From Siderastrea siderea (Eukaryota > Cnidaria > Anthozoa > Scleractinia > Rhizangiidae): a DNA stretch of 64,000 nucleotides. How positions within the stretch are numbered: the first letter of the stretch is position 1; the number at the start of each line of letters is the position of its first letter. The translations under genes were made by a program, and so were the position numbers. The notes under the pieces are model-generated. The model was not told the origin of the DNA. It ran no database searches and worked only from the letters and a program-made list of their open reading frames with translations. The DNA lies in the NCBI GenBank assembly GCA_964030785.1, contig OZ034979.1, positions 41,857,484 to 41,921,483 of the forward strand. The letters run 5' to 3'. Shown here in pieces: positions 1 through 11,495 of the stretch.

Positions 1-87
1 AATATGGCTCTTGATTTTTTGCGAAATTTAATACCCGCGAAATTTAGTGAGAATAAGGTATTTCTAGAATGGTACAGTAAGACTTAC

Positions 88-3000
88 TTGATGGGAATGA
101 TTCTTTCTCCTCATGAACTGTATGTAATCTGTTGCCTTGTTAAGGATTTGAGCTCTTGATGCCTGTTGAAATGTGTTCATTGATTTTAGTAAAAACAGAA
201 TCTGAGCTCCATCAAGAGTTCCATCCCCACCCCCCCCCCCCCCACCACAACCAGGATGCAAGATTATAACTCTCGGTTTTTGTCCCCTACCCTCCCCCTG
301 GGGTGTGCCCAAATCTATCTACAAGCGGAAATTTGCATCGGACAAATAAATTGTTGACTTGGCATGGGCAATAGAAAAACTAAGTTTAGTAACCAAGTAG
401 CCTGAGAAAACAGCTGACGTCTCGCAAGGTCGCCACTTGAGCCCTCGTAAAACGACGTCTGAGTAATGAGCGCAGAAATTCCATACTGATGACGCGTCAC
501 TACCCAGATGTAGGTACAGTATGTTGCCCAGTTTTCGTACAAAAAGAACTTTATTTGATTATTTTCGTCGGTCATTTAAATCTTCGTCAACCGAAGAATT
601 CCAAAAATAAAAGGAACATTTCAGCTATAAATTGCCGGCTTTGCTGGGCTTTTTGACGAAGAAGCAGGTCAGTGCGGACAATTTCTTTCGAGGTGAGTAG
701 AAGTTTAGCGGCTAATATTTGCACTTTTCACTGCACAGTAAAGGTATTGTAGATGAACAAATAGCCCGTTTTGTAGGTAATTTTTCAAGGAACTTCATGA
801 TTTTTGGACAGATGATAGATAAAAGATGAAAGTGAATGGAAAAACTTTCAACATCAGCTTAAATTTAACTGATCCTGAAATTTAGCGGTGAGAATCTTCG
901 CATGCATTTCGACCTACTGTGCCAGTTTTCGTACACTTAGCTGCGCCTTTCTCAAAACCTATTTTTAAATAAGTTAAAGAACTAAATTTTAAACTGTACT
1001 GTTCGAAAACTAATAAGTCGCAAGTGCAGCAAAGATTACACAACAATCCTTGCAAAGTACAATACACTAGATGTATTTGTTGCGGTATAACAGCGACGCT
1101 TTACATCCAGGTCATGCAAAGGTCACGAATATTTAATAAACTTAATCCCGCACAAACAATCTACATCGTCAAATAATTAACTAAGGTAGATGTCTAAGCA
1201 TAGAATGTTGACATACACCTTGAAATATCGTTAGTTTACCGGTTTTACCGATTTTTTCACTCTGTTACGATTCTAATAAACATTTACAAAAGTAGCTAAG
1301 AAAAGCAAGCATAAGCGGAAACGGAAGTAAACCGTTTGCTATTCTAAAGACGTAAGCGGAAACGCAAGGAAAACATCGAATCTTATACAGGCCTTTTCCT
1401 AACAGTTGTAATACGCAGAATAGTAACCTGTCAACTACCTTTACCAAGGCAGTAAATGACCTACGAGACAGTGGATTGAGCGTAATAAAAGCCGCTTAAA
1501 AGTGACGGACCAAAAAATCAACACTGCGGGATCGATTAAACATCCACCCCCCGAATATCCATTTGCTATTTACACCAATTATTGGTCGCTAAGCCGATAT
1601 TTATTCACAAATCGAAGAGAAAACATGATAAGCACTCAGCAGGGTGGCTGACACATCAGTTTGCGTCGAGCATTTTCGTGGAAAAAATTTGTTTTGTCGA
1701 TGTACGAAAACTGGGCCAGGTGTACGAAGACTGGGCAACTTAGGAGTTTTGGGAAAAATGGCATAATTTTGAACCTACGTCGATCAAGCGGCCAATCGTT
1801 TTATATATTGAAGGTAAGTAAATGGGCTATCTTTAAAAGAAATTTAAGAAATTTTCATCTCACAGACGAAAAGATATAGCGATTACAAACTTAAGTGTAC
1901 GAAAACTGGGCAACACACTGTAGTGCTTCTGATTGGTTGAAACAAAATTCCCTCGAGTTTCAACCAATCAGAAGCACTACCTAGATCTGGGTAGTGCCGC
2001 GTCATCAGTATGGAATTTCTGCGCTCGTTACTGAGACGTCGTTTTGCGAGGGCTCAAGTGGCGACCTCGCGAGACGTCGGCTGTTTTCTCAGGCTAGTAA
2101 CCAAGCTGCTTATCCTTCAGACATTGCTAAGAAAGAAATTGGTTGTCTGGAAACCCAGACATGCTTGTCCAAAAATGTTGAAAAAGCAACATCACAGTAA
2201 CACAATAGATTGCTCTTGAAAAATCATTACCAGAAGGGCAAGGAACTCAGCCATTACTGCCTATATAGCATACTGCTAGCTTTTGCAGAACAAGTTGACA
2301 GGTCTGCATCTCTAATTTAAAAATCTGACAGTTCATATGCAAAGAACATGTACAACAGGATGAAAGACTGTTTCCCTGCAAGCCATGCCATCCACATGCA
2401 GCGTCATTCAATAACGAACTTATCTCCCTGTCATGCTATGCAATATCATTCAGTAATATAAACAACCTTATTTCCCGTCATGCTTAGATAAGTGGAACAC
2501 TGTCTGTCTGGGCAGGCCCATCACAGTAATAAATACTGGCATAAATGCAAATTAATTGTAAACTTTTTATATCATTAAATGTCTAGCCCACAAAATTTAA
2601 TGTTGGTTTCACTATGCACTGTGAGACACTATGACGACCACTTTCCTTCCTTCGACTTCAAGGGAGATTTAAACAGTTTTTCATAATGTACATCTGAACA
2701 AAATAAATTTAAGCACAGATAAGCTCATTACAAGTGTATTGTGAGAATACATTTCAGGTAGACCACTGTACAACCAGAATTCGGACACACAAATCAAACA
2801 ACTTTCGAAACGCTTATTATGAGACATTCGGTAAACAAATAATGCAAAGAACGGATTTCACAATCTTGCCTTTTCTCCTTGAAGGGAAGGTATGGAATCA
2901 CGGAGATGGGCAAAGCTATCCTTTATATGATCACGTCTTTTCCTTTCCAGCGCATTGTGGTGTGCTCGCTTATCGGCCTAAGATAAAGCAAAAGAGAGAT

Positions 3001-3522
3001 CAGTTATACATTAGAAAACAGACTCACTTAGCAGATAAATTAGGACATCCACTTCTCATGAAATATTCAAAGCCAGAAAACTAACTTGGACGACGTTCCA
3101 TGATAGCGTGATGCCAAGTGTGCTTAATTATAAGGGGAAAAACCCTTCGCATCTGGAATATGTGTTAGAAACTGAAACTACAATTTGCTTGCTCTGATTT
3201 CCAAAAGAAAGAATTTTTGGATAAAAACGGAGCCGAGAAAAATGGCGCTTTTCAAAACAAAAACACGTGTTTTCAAACGAAGGCCATGTGGAAGTAATGC
3301 AGGCGCAATTTGACACCAAAACATAGAGCATACCTGGGACATGAAATGGGTGTCCTCGTTATTTTCAGCTCCCTCCTAAACAGAAATCAAACATATTCGC
3401 AAAAAAACAATGCTTGCATGACTTCCTACACAATCAAAATGCAATAATCAATTTACCTCATCGCTTTCAACGTCGATTTCCTTTTCTTCGTCGCTCATGT
3501 TTTCTCGCTTGCCCTTCGCCAT
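88..3522 (-). CDS. MAX: MAX-like bHLH-leucine zipper transcription factor, 5' part (continues past left edge)
   Basis: Four coding exons are visible on the minus strand: 3522 (or 3498)-3457, 3375-3334, 2977-2870 and 162-88, all joined in phase 0. Exon 3 encodes the basic region and helix 1 ([20 protein letters not shown]). Exon 4 encodes helix 2 ([20 protein letters not shown]) and ends at HSHQ before a GTAAGT donor, so the leucine zipper and C-terminus lie outside the window. The N-terminus has the acidic [13 protein letters not shown] segment typical of MAX. The methionine at 3498 matches the vertebrate start; in-frame ATGs at 3522 and 3654 would add an N-terminal extension. MAX is the nuclear dimer partner of MYC, MXD and MNT and binds E-boxes. 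Exon 2 (14 residues) can be skipped without frameshift. The donor of exon 3 reads GCAAGA, implying a GC-AG intron. That 2.7-kb intron carries a 1.7-kb foldback transposon. The family call is very secure. Confidence 0.95.
398..2096. mobile_element. 1.7-kb MULE-like foldback DNA transposon with 9-bp target duplication
   Basis: The ends are long inverted repeats. The left arm (398 to about 515) starts TAGCCTGAGAAAACAGC; the right arm (about 1985-2096) is its complement and ends CTGTTTTCTCAGGCTA. The element is flanked by the perfect 9-bp direct repeat GTAACCAAG (389-397 and 2097-2105), typical of Mutator-like elements. The interior holds several copies of a motif around GTACGAAAACTGGGC (1698, 1725, 1893; complement near 524 and 919) and a small hairpin at 1919-1979. 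No transposase was seen, so it is non-autonomous. The same ends occur on the 291-bp elements at 8033 and 59580. It sits in the intron before MAX exon 4. Confidence 0.85.
2106..2869. other. Remainder of MAX intron 3, nothing recognised
   Basis: AT-rich intronic DNA between the foldback transposon and MAX exon 3. No conserved coding, RNA or repeat structure was recognised. Confidence 0.5.
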
Positions 3523-4484
3523 CAGAACCCGTCCCTCGTGATTGAAGCACGTGTCACAAAATGACGCCGCTTCGAGTCGATAGCGACAACCAATCACGAC
3601 GCAGATTCGATTGATAATTGATGACAACCGAAAATAGCCGAAAGACGATGACATCTTCCGAGTGTCAGTCGAGCGCCATTTATATTGATATTTACATTGA
3701 CATTTATATATATTGATATATCTATATAGTTTCTAGGCGAAAATGTGCATGCTTACTCGTCATCTCTAGACAGGCTTCAAGACAGGAGACAACCATCTCG
3801 TGTGGGAGAAGACATGACAAAGTTGATGTAAGTACTATCCTTAGAAGGTGCTACAAATTTTTTAGGATGATGCGAGAAAATCATTTCATGGATAAAGCAA
3901 AATGATAATAGGGATAAGAAAGAACTATCACAAAAATAAAGTTTTAACTTGTAACTGAACAAGCACAGGAGCTTATTTGGGCTCCTGACAAGCATTATTT
4001 TGGGGGATAATTACAGGTGCAGATTTATTATTTTTTTTTGAGGAAGGTCACCATAATAAACCTTTCTCCTGCGCCTCGTCAAAATCATGGAAACATTCTC
4101 CAAAAAAGAAATGCAGGGTATCCCTCCCCTCCCACTGGTAAAACTTCGGGAGCCCTCGTAATGTAAAGTGACCCAGGCATCTTTGCGAACCCTCAAACAT
4201 TAGTAACGCCTGGGAGAAGTTATCGGGACTTTGTGAGATGAGAATTTCACGCCGGAAAAAATTGGCTAGATGAAACTTTATATGCGATGCTGAACGTTTT
4301 TTGGTCGTTTCCATAGCGTTTTTGTTTTTATGACGTTTAAACTTAAGGTATCGTTAGTTCATTCTTAATAGTTTTGTTATTACGCCTACGAATTAATACT
4401 CTTTGAAAGAGATCTTTACACCCCGCTTTACAACGGACGGAAGAGTGTTTAAGGTTTCGAGCCCGTGGACGTGGTATTTTATAG
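3523..4484. promoter_or_regulatory. Shared intergenic region between divergent MAX and FUT8 starts
   Basis: About 0.96 kb separates the two start codons, which point away from each other, so both promoters must lie here or in upstream UTR introns. An AT-rich stretch with repeated ATATTGATAT motifs lies at 3680-3730. No clear TATA box or CpG-island-like block could be assigned to either gene. Open frames on the minus strand at 3777-4314 have no recognisable product and are probably chance. Confidence 0.6.
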
Positions 4485-7400
4485 ATGACAAGAGCAACCT
4501 GGAAATATATCTTCATTCTTGTATCAATATGGCTGCTTATACTGGGCTATATGGGCTGGCAACTTTTGTCCGTGGTCGAGGATTCAAATCGAAACGTGGC
4601 AGCTGTTCTGCAAAAGGAAAGGCAATTAGAGTTACTACAAAACCAAAACGAGGGACTCAAAAAGAAATTAGCGGAAATTCAGGGTATCAAGAATAAGTTA
4701 GAGGTTGAAGTTGGAGAACTAAGAAAGAAAAATTTGGAACTAGAACGTAAACTTGTCTCACAGAAGTCTAATAGTGTGCCGTCGTCGCCATCTGTTTTGC
4801 CAGCAAAAGGCAAACGAGATCACGAATCAGAGCAGAAACCGGCCTTCAGTGGATTGACGCCGCCTAGCAAGGAATTTGTAACTGTGAGGCGGAGAACAGA
4901 GAAGACGTTAAAAGAGCTATGGTACTTTATAAGTTCAGCAATAAGTAAAGTTAACAAGATCGCTAGCGAGAACGTGAAATCGAAACTCCGTCAGATGATG
5001 GGAACAGTCGAAGATATGCACCATTTGTTGTCTCTCAACTTTGAGACACTGAAGACGATTGATGGGCAGAAAGAATGGGCTGAAAAGGAGCATGATTCTC
5101 TTAGTGATCTTGTACAAAAAAGGCTACACAACCTTCAACACCCCAAAGATTGCAATTCGGCAAAGAAGCTTGTATGCCAATTGAACAAAGGCTGTGGTTA
5201 CGGTTGCCAAGTGCATCACTTAATGTACTGCTTTCTAGTTGCTTATGGCCTTGAAAGAACCTTAATTGTGGACTCTAGTGGCTGGAGATACTCGTCTAAA
5301 GGCTGGAATGGTATTTTTAAGCCTCTTAGCGAAACCTGCACCGCTTATCAAGGATCTTTAGCCAGCTGGGGTGGGACGGCCTCTAAAAGTGAACAGAATG
5401 TTTTATTGCCCATTGTGGATAGTCTATTCCCAAGGCCAAAGTATATGCCTTTAGCAGTACCCAGGGATTTAGCTGAAAGGCTAGAGAAAATTCACAGTCA
5501 TCCTTTCGTTTGGTGGATTGGACAATTTTCTAAATATTTATTTCGTTATGCACCGGAAGTTCAAGATGAAATAGACAAGAAGAGATCTTTGCTAGGATTC
5601 AAGAAACCCATTGTCGGGTAAGTCACTATGTTGATCTTTTTCAATTTGAATTTGAATATTTTTGCCTTTATGTTTATGTATGAAGGTCTTTTATGTTGCA
5701 ATTGTTTCAATGTAATGTTTATTCACCTTGAAAGAAAACAAACATCTACTGTTTGTATAGCTGTGAGAGATAAGAAATCAACATACTATAAAGCTTATTA
5801 ATTATTTATTAATTGACTCTCAAATGCTGGGAACTTCCTTTTCCTCTCTGCTCCAACTTTGAATACCAATGTTTTTAATCTTTTATAATGATATTGCTCT
5901 TCAGGAGAAATCAAAGATCAATCTTTTGGATTAAAATTAATATTCATATTTCTTTCCTTCTTTTATGATTTTTCTTTTTTCTTTGTTTAGCTTTTGAATT
6001 GACCAATATAAAATATCTCAATAATTGATTCTTAGGAAGCTATTTGTAAAAGTCTGAACACTGTGATCTGACTGTCAAACACCTGCAACTGGTCAGTGGG
6101 ACATCAAACCACATATAATTATAATCTATTGCCTATGACTGTAGGCCAAGAGTTTCTTAATGGAACCCCTTTAATCCGGCCACCAATAGGTCAAGAACAA
6201 AGCTCCTCAGAGCCAACTTGTGAATGATGTCTAAGATTATTTGCTCTTCGAATTGGGTTGGTATCTCTAGTTTTTGAATAAAATACATCTGTTCCATATC
6301 CAGTCACGTGATTGAAAATAACAGACATGCTTAGCACAACTTATTTATCCTGCTTGTAAACTATTTTTATGACTTTCTACAGGGGCACCCAACGAAAAAT
6401 GTTAAGCAAAATACTTGAAATATCATTTTCAGCTTTCTTAGATTGTTTCAGAGCTTTTTAAAGGCATATTTTTGTAAGCTAATACAGATTGATCTGTTCG
6501 GCGTTCTTAGCTGAAAATTTACGCCGCAGAAAATTTTAGGAAACAGAATCCTATCCGCCGAATTTCCGAGCTGCTGATGGCTCTCCGAAAATGCTAGCTG
6601 ACCTTATTTTGGACTCTTAACGACATATTTGTACCTATGAAAACAATAGGAACTAATGACTCCCCTTGTTTCGAAAGTCCGAGGTGATGTTTCGCCAAAG
6701 AAATCTCTAGCTTTCACTGCAACTAAATCCGAATATCTCAGGCGATTGTGGGTCTTCCGAACAGTTATTCCCCGAAACGAACCGTTGGGTGCCCCTGTTT
6801 CTATTTCTATTATTCTTTGGCAGTAACTAGTATAGGACGTCAAATTTCCTAACACTTTACAGAAAATGATGAGAAGGTTGACTGAGATAAAAAGAAGAGG
6901 AGGGATTGGGGTACTTGCTGACACACAATCAGGGCCTTGGAGATGCCACAGGCAGAATGTTGCTGTTTAAAGCTTAAGCTGGGTTGGCTTAAGGTGGCTA
7001 GACCCGGTTTTTCACTAACCATACCTACTCTCTTTGAACATGAAATACAAAGATGCCTCAAACGAAACAGGAAATCGAGTTACACCCATTTGTAGGGTAT
7101 AGATTGAAGTTTAAAAAAAGGGTTTTTTTTTTCGAGATCGACATATCCATAGCAACACGGTGACATCATTGCTACTTTTACTTTGACTTATTTTGTAAGA
7201 AATCCAGACATTCGTTTTTAAAGCTATTTATCTATTTAGGTATGGTTAGTGAAAAACTGGGTCTAGCCACCTTAATCCCATGCCTTCCCACCTTGTATTC
7301 ATCTCACTTTGTCCTGACAGAAAAAGGAACACAAAAACTATGACTAATTTTGCGTCCTTTGCTGTTGGTCCAGGCACCAAAACTTCCCAGAAAACCAGCT

Positions 7401-10078
7401 ATGAGATTTATGCAAATCGATAAACCTCTCAAATTCCAATGTTGCAGGATTTACTCTAATCAGAATTTGAGTATCGGATTGAGTTGGTTTTGAATTTTTC
7501 ATTATTCGAGAAAGGGATTACTGAAACTTAGATACTGACTTTCTTTGTAAATAGGTATGTCTTGTTTTTGTTTGTAATCGTGTAATATGAAGAGTAGAAC
7601 CTCAAATAAGAATTGTGATTGTGAAGCTCTTACCTGTTACTAGTCTGTTTACTTTTTGTATCATTGTCAACTGTTCAATTTATTCTTTGAGGAAACACTA
7701 GTCCAGTTTTGACTGTAAAGCTCCGTTGTAGCTAAGCCTCCCAGCTGATCTAATCAAGGGGATTTGAGACATTATTTTTTAGTATCTTACCAGTACTTTT
7801 CATGTTGTTTATTCTCTCCTGGGCAGAGTTCAAGTGCGACGCACAGACAAAATAAACACTGAAGCAGCCTTTCACAGTATTGAGGAGTACATGTATTGGG
7901 TAGACCTGTATTACAATAAACTGGAGAGGATACAAACTGTAGAGCAAAGGCGGGTTTATCTTGCTACTGATGATGGAAATTTATTGCCAGAGGCAAAGGA
8001 GAAGTAAGCTATTACTTTGTTTATATGATAATTAGCCCAAGAAAACAGCTGACGTTTCGCGAGATCACCACTTGAGCCCTCGCAAAATAACGTCTGAGTA
8101 ACGAGTGCAGAAATTCCATATTGATGTTGTGCACTACCCAGATCTTGGTAGTGCTTCTGATTGGTTGAAAGAAAATTCCCTCACAGCACAACCAATCAGA
8201 AGCACTACCAAGATCTGGGAAGTGCACATCATCAGTATGGAATTTCTGCACTCGTTACTCAGACATCGCTTTGCAAGGGCTCTAGTGGCGACCTCGCGAA
8301 ACGTCGGCTGTTTTCTCAGGCTATATGATAATACAAAATTTTCAAATGAAAGAAAGTAGCCCAAATTGGGGGGGGGGTCATTTTTTTGTCAAAGAAGTGT
8401 TGGCACACTTTTTTTGCTGTGGCAGATCCAGGATTTTTGAATGAGGGTTGGCTGACCTGATATTTTTCATCCATTGGTAAAAGATTAACAAATTGCAAAG
8501 TTACATCTTGCTTGCCATTTCTTGGAGAAGAAATCAATTAGAGAACACTGCTGCATTTCAAGGCCGTGATAAACCAGAATTGCTTACAGTGAAAGTCAAA
8601 AGCTAGTGAAGGCAGGAAAAGAAATGGAAACAAGGCATTTTGCAGTTGAACACTGATTAGATACACCATATGCTCTCAAGACAACTCAGTTTGACTAGTA
8701 TAATGAATCAATGTTTCTTTTTGTTTGTTTTTGTTTTTATCCAAAATTTATTCAATCAGAGACAAATTCGCCTTAGTAGTAATTTTGTTACCTTTCATAA
8801 TTCTAAGCTTAAATGAAATCAAAGAGGGGGTGGGGGGGGTGGGGGGGTGGGGGTGGCTAGCCACCCCCACCCCCTGGTTCTGCCTGTTTTGTCCGACATG
8901 CGTGCACACTGTACAAGAACTGATAGTGAGAAAGATTCTCTTTCACAGGATTGTTATCACTGAAGTATTGTAAAAGATGTTTCAAATGATTGACAGAAAA
9001 AAGAAAACTACCCTTAAAAAATGTGACTTTCTTTCTTCATTGTGATGTTGTCAATAAATTTGGACAGACTCTCTACCTACCTTTCTTATACCTCCCCCTC
9101 CTTGCCGTGGGCATTTTTAATGAGCTCAATGTTTTCATTTCAGGTACAAGAACTATGAATTCATAAGTGATCAAGAAATTTCCAAGTCAGCTGGGCTAAA
9201 TTCACGCTACTCTGACTCTTCCCTTCATGGGGTCGTCTTTGATATTCAGATGTTGTCAGAATGTGACTACTTGGTTTGCACCTTTTCATCACAGGTGAGG
9301 CATTTGCAGCTCAAATCTAGGTTTCTTTGCTGTAAGTCGTTTTGTAAGTCGTTTTTGTAAGTGACTTGTAATATTATAAGAGATTGCACTTAGCCATTGC
9401 ATCGACAGCAATGGAAGAAGGCATACTGAAATTGGTTAAAGTCAATCTTCAAGGCAATACACATTAATAAGGGAATGATTTATTGGCAGTTTAGTATTGC
9501 CTTTAGTGTTGCCTTTTTTCCTATGAAATATAAGCCATTGATTTTGACACAAGGTTTGCCATCTGAAAATGCTAAATAAGGCAATAATTTTGTTCTGAGG
9601 TCAATGACACATACACTGCAGTTTTCATGGAATATATTTTATATAGATTTGCAAAGACCAACTTGTTAACAGCAAGTACAAGAATTCAGCTAAAGAATCT
9701 TCCATTTGTTTTCTCTAGCTGGTCACTCAACAAACATTCTAACTCAATATGTCTTTCCGCTGCCAGGTATGTCGTGTGGCATATGAACTCATGCAGTCAT
9801 CACAGCCTGATGCGGCTAAGAAATTCCAGTCCTTGGATGATATCTATTACTTTGGAGGTCAATCAGGCCATGACGTGAAAGCTATTTATCCTCACAAGGC
9901 TCAGGACCACTCTCAAATTGACCTTTACATTGGAGATCACATAGGAATTGCCGGCAATCACTGGGATGGATATTCTAAGGGTGTCAATCACAGAGCAGGT
10001 GGGGACGGCCTCTTCCCATCGTACAAAGTGGAGGATGTCATGGAAGTGGAGGATTTCCCAACCTATGATGGAGTGTAG
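4485..10078 (+). CDS. FUT8: Alpha-(1,6)-fucosyltransferase (core fucosyltransferase), complete, four coding exons
   Basis: Exons 4485-5617, 7827-8003, 9144-9294 and 9767-10078 join in frame to 590 residues (human FUT8 has 575). The enzyme moves fucose from GDP-fucose to the innermost GlcNAc of N-glycans in the Golgi. Visible features: a type II signal anchor at residues 6-25, a coiled-coil stem at about 35-105, the block [17 protein letters not shown], the GDP-fucose-binding block VQVRRTDK (379-386), [19 protein letters not shown], and a C-terminal SH3-like domain containing [15 protein letters not shown]. Vertebrate enzymes have VHVRRTDK; the His is Gln here, while both arginines remain. The first exon alone codes for 378 residues, so the gene has fewer introns than in mammals. 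Introns 1 and 2 hold MITEs. A polyadenylation signal is at 10331. It is head-to-head with MAX. Confidence 0.97.
6380..6797. mobile_element. 418-bp hAT-like MITE with CAGGGGCACCCAACG termini
   Basis: Perfect 15-bp inverted ends CAGGGGCACCCAACG / CGTTGGGTGCCCCTG, flanked by the short direct repeat TTTCTA. It lies in FUT8 intron 1. A second, inverted and diverged copy is at 12594-12970. The CAGGG end suggests a hAT-type non-autonomous element. Open frames inside it have no recognised product. Confidence 0.85.
6990..7274. mobile_element. 285-bp Tc1/mariner-like MITE with ~38-bp inverted ends
   Basis: The left end TAAGGTGGCTAGACCCGG and the following bases through CTAACCATACCT are mirrored at 7236-7274. 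The mirror is near perfect (ACCCGG against ACTGGG). TA dinucleotides at the junctions suggest a TA target. No coding sequence was seen. It lies in FUT8 intron 1. Confidence 0.8.
8033..8323. mobile_element. 291-bp palindromic MULE-like MITE, 9-bp target duplication
   Basis: Nearly the whole element is one inverted repeat, from TAGCCCAAGAAAACAGCTG to its complement ending GGCTA, with a short centre around 8165-8190. The direct repeat TATGATAAT flanks it (8024-8032 and 8324-8332). It was inserted 29 bp after the FUT8 exon 2 donor. Its transcript would fold into a long hairpin. It is of the same family as 398-2096 and 59580-59870. Open frames here come from the repeat. Confidence 0.9.
8824..8876. 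repeat. G-run / C-run palindrome with quadruplex potential
   Basis: Several runs of five to eight G separated by single T, then TGGCTAGCCA and a run of C. The segment can form either a hairpin or, on the plus strand, a G-quadruplex. It lies in FUT8 intron 2. Confidence 0.7.
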
Positions 10079-10330
10079 TGTGCTCTCTCCTGCAGAGCTT
10101 CTGAACAATCTTAAGACTCTTAAGGCTGAGAAAGGACGATTTACCCTTCTTTCTCCCTCTCTGAATTCTCTACAAAAGTATCAAACTACTTGACTGAAAT
10201 GATTACCTGTGTACTAAACGTAAATGTGACTCAAATAATATAAAAAGTAAGGAAAACTAATTTATGACCTTATATATTTGCATCTCGTTTTTCAGGGTAT
10301 GCTCTTATGTAAATCTTTAATGCATTTTGT

Positions 10331-10336
10331 AATAAA
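10331..10336 (+). terminator. FUT8 polyadenylation signal AATAAA
   Basis: This canonical hexamer lies about 250 bp after the FUT8 stop codon on the same strand and is followed by T/G-rich DNA. The use is inferred. Confidence 0.6.
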
Positions 10337-11370
10337 GTGATTTTTAATATTAGAATTTGCATTTGTACAAGAATCTTTGTACATTTGTGTTTTTACATTT
10401 ACCGGTAACTACGTTTTAAAAAGGCTTGAGAGATTTGTGGAGATAGTAACTCATGGAAAATATTTCCAGGATGAATTAGCTCAATAAAGATTTTGTAGAC
10501 TACAAAAATGTCGTTTCATTTGGTGGTTAAAAAGGAGTGGGTTTTGGTGATTATTTTAAAACATATTTTAACCCATTCACTCCCAACCTTTTCCAGAAAA
10601 ACCACCATTTCAAGCCAAAAAGGCTTTAATTTGGCTCCTGTCTGCTCAAATCCCGGTCCAAACCGCTATAACTTCCTCTGCAGCATGGAAACTAAACTTC
10701 TCTTACATTTCCGAGGTTGTTTGGCAAATTTGATTTCCAGCATACGCACAATCCTAATTTGGTCGTCTTTCCAGGTTTCAGCGCTCAGTTCCCTTGTTTT
10801 TGGTTGTCAATTTGATTTTTTAGTATGTCGGCCATTTGATAGTCTTTCCATGCACTAGTAGATTTCACCTAAACTTTCAGGAAAGAGGAAATTTTCAACT
10901 AGAGGTCTCTGAACCTGTGCCAAGGCCAAGTTTTGCATCAATTTCATTTTTTCGTGCCGAGTTTAGGCAGTTTTTAACCGACGAGGTGTTTGGATACCTG
11001 ATGAAAAACTCATCGTTGCTACAGTATTACTGTAGCAACGATGAACAAAGAAGGTAAGTCCCTCAACACCATCTGCCTTTGGTGGTATTACGTGAACAGT
11101 TTCATGTAGTGACAATAGATTTGTTACATTGTTTGGTACAATGAAGCTTACATTTGCCAAGTAATTATTGGTACAAATGTAAAGGAATTATTGAGCTTTA
11201 ATTAGCCCTAAAACTAATGGCATTAGGAACAAGTAAAATCAAAAACAGTCTAAACACTAATTAGAGTAGTATTTCTATTTCTATTTTTCATTGTAGAGAA
11301 ATGTTATAGGGTTTACCTCATGTTTTTCCTTTTCAAGATGTATTTTACAAAGTTTTTTTATCTTGATGGC
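10337..11370. other. Intergenic DNA downstream of FUT8
   Basis: Open frames at 10508-10858 and 10836-11057 resemble no known protein. The stretch contains a near-perfect 17-bp-stem palindrome at 11010-11044. Nothing else was recognised. Confidence 0.5.
11010..11044. repeat. Perfect 17-bp inverted repeat with one-base centre
   Basis: TCATCGTTGCTACAGTA, then T, then the exact complement TACTGTAGCAACGATGA. The arms are perfect and the loop is a single base, so it is either a small foldback or a cruciform-prone site. No flanking gene explains it. Confidence 0.85.
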
Positions 11371-11495
11371 AAAAATTAACGGTAAAAAACGACGTTTCGA
11401 CCGCACTTTGGTCACTATTAAGTTTAGAATGATTACAATAGAAGATTAAGCGATAATGTAACAAGTGAAAAAATATGTGAAAAGGTATAAAAGAG

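Noticed and set aside
2734..3084. 116-residue plus-strand open frame
   Set aside because: It is the antisense of MAX exon 3, which is strongly conserved on the minus strand.
8021..8364. Several overlapping frames near 8.0-8.4 kb
   Set aside because: They arise from the palindromic MITE; the same peptides recur at 2.0 kb and 59.6 kb.
10508..10858. 116-residue frame downstream of FUT8
   Set aside because: No family resemblance; lies in intergenic DNA after the FUT8 polyadenylation signal.
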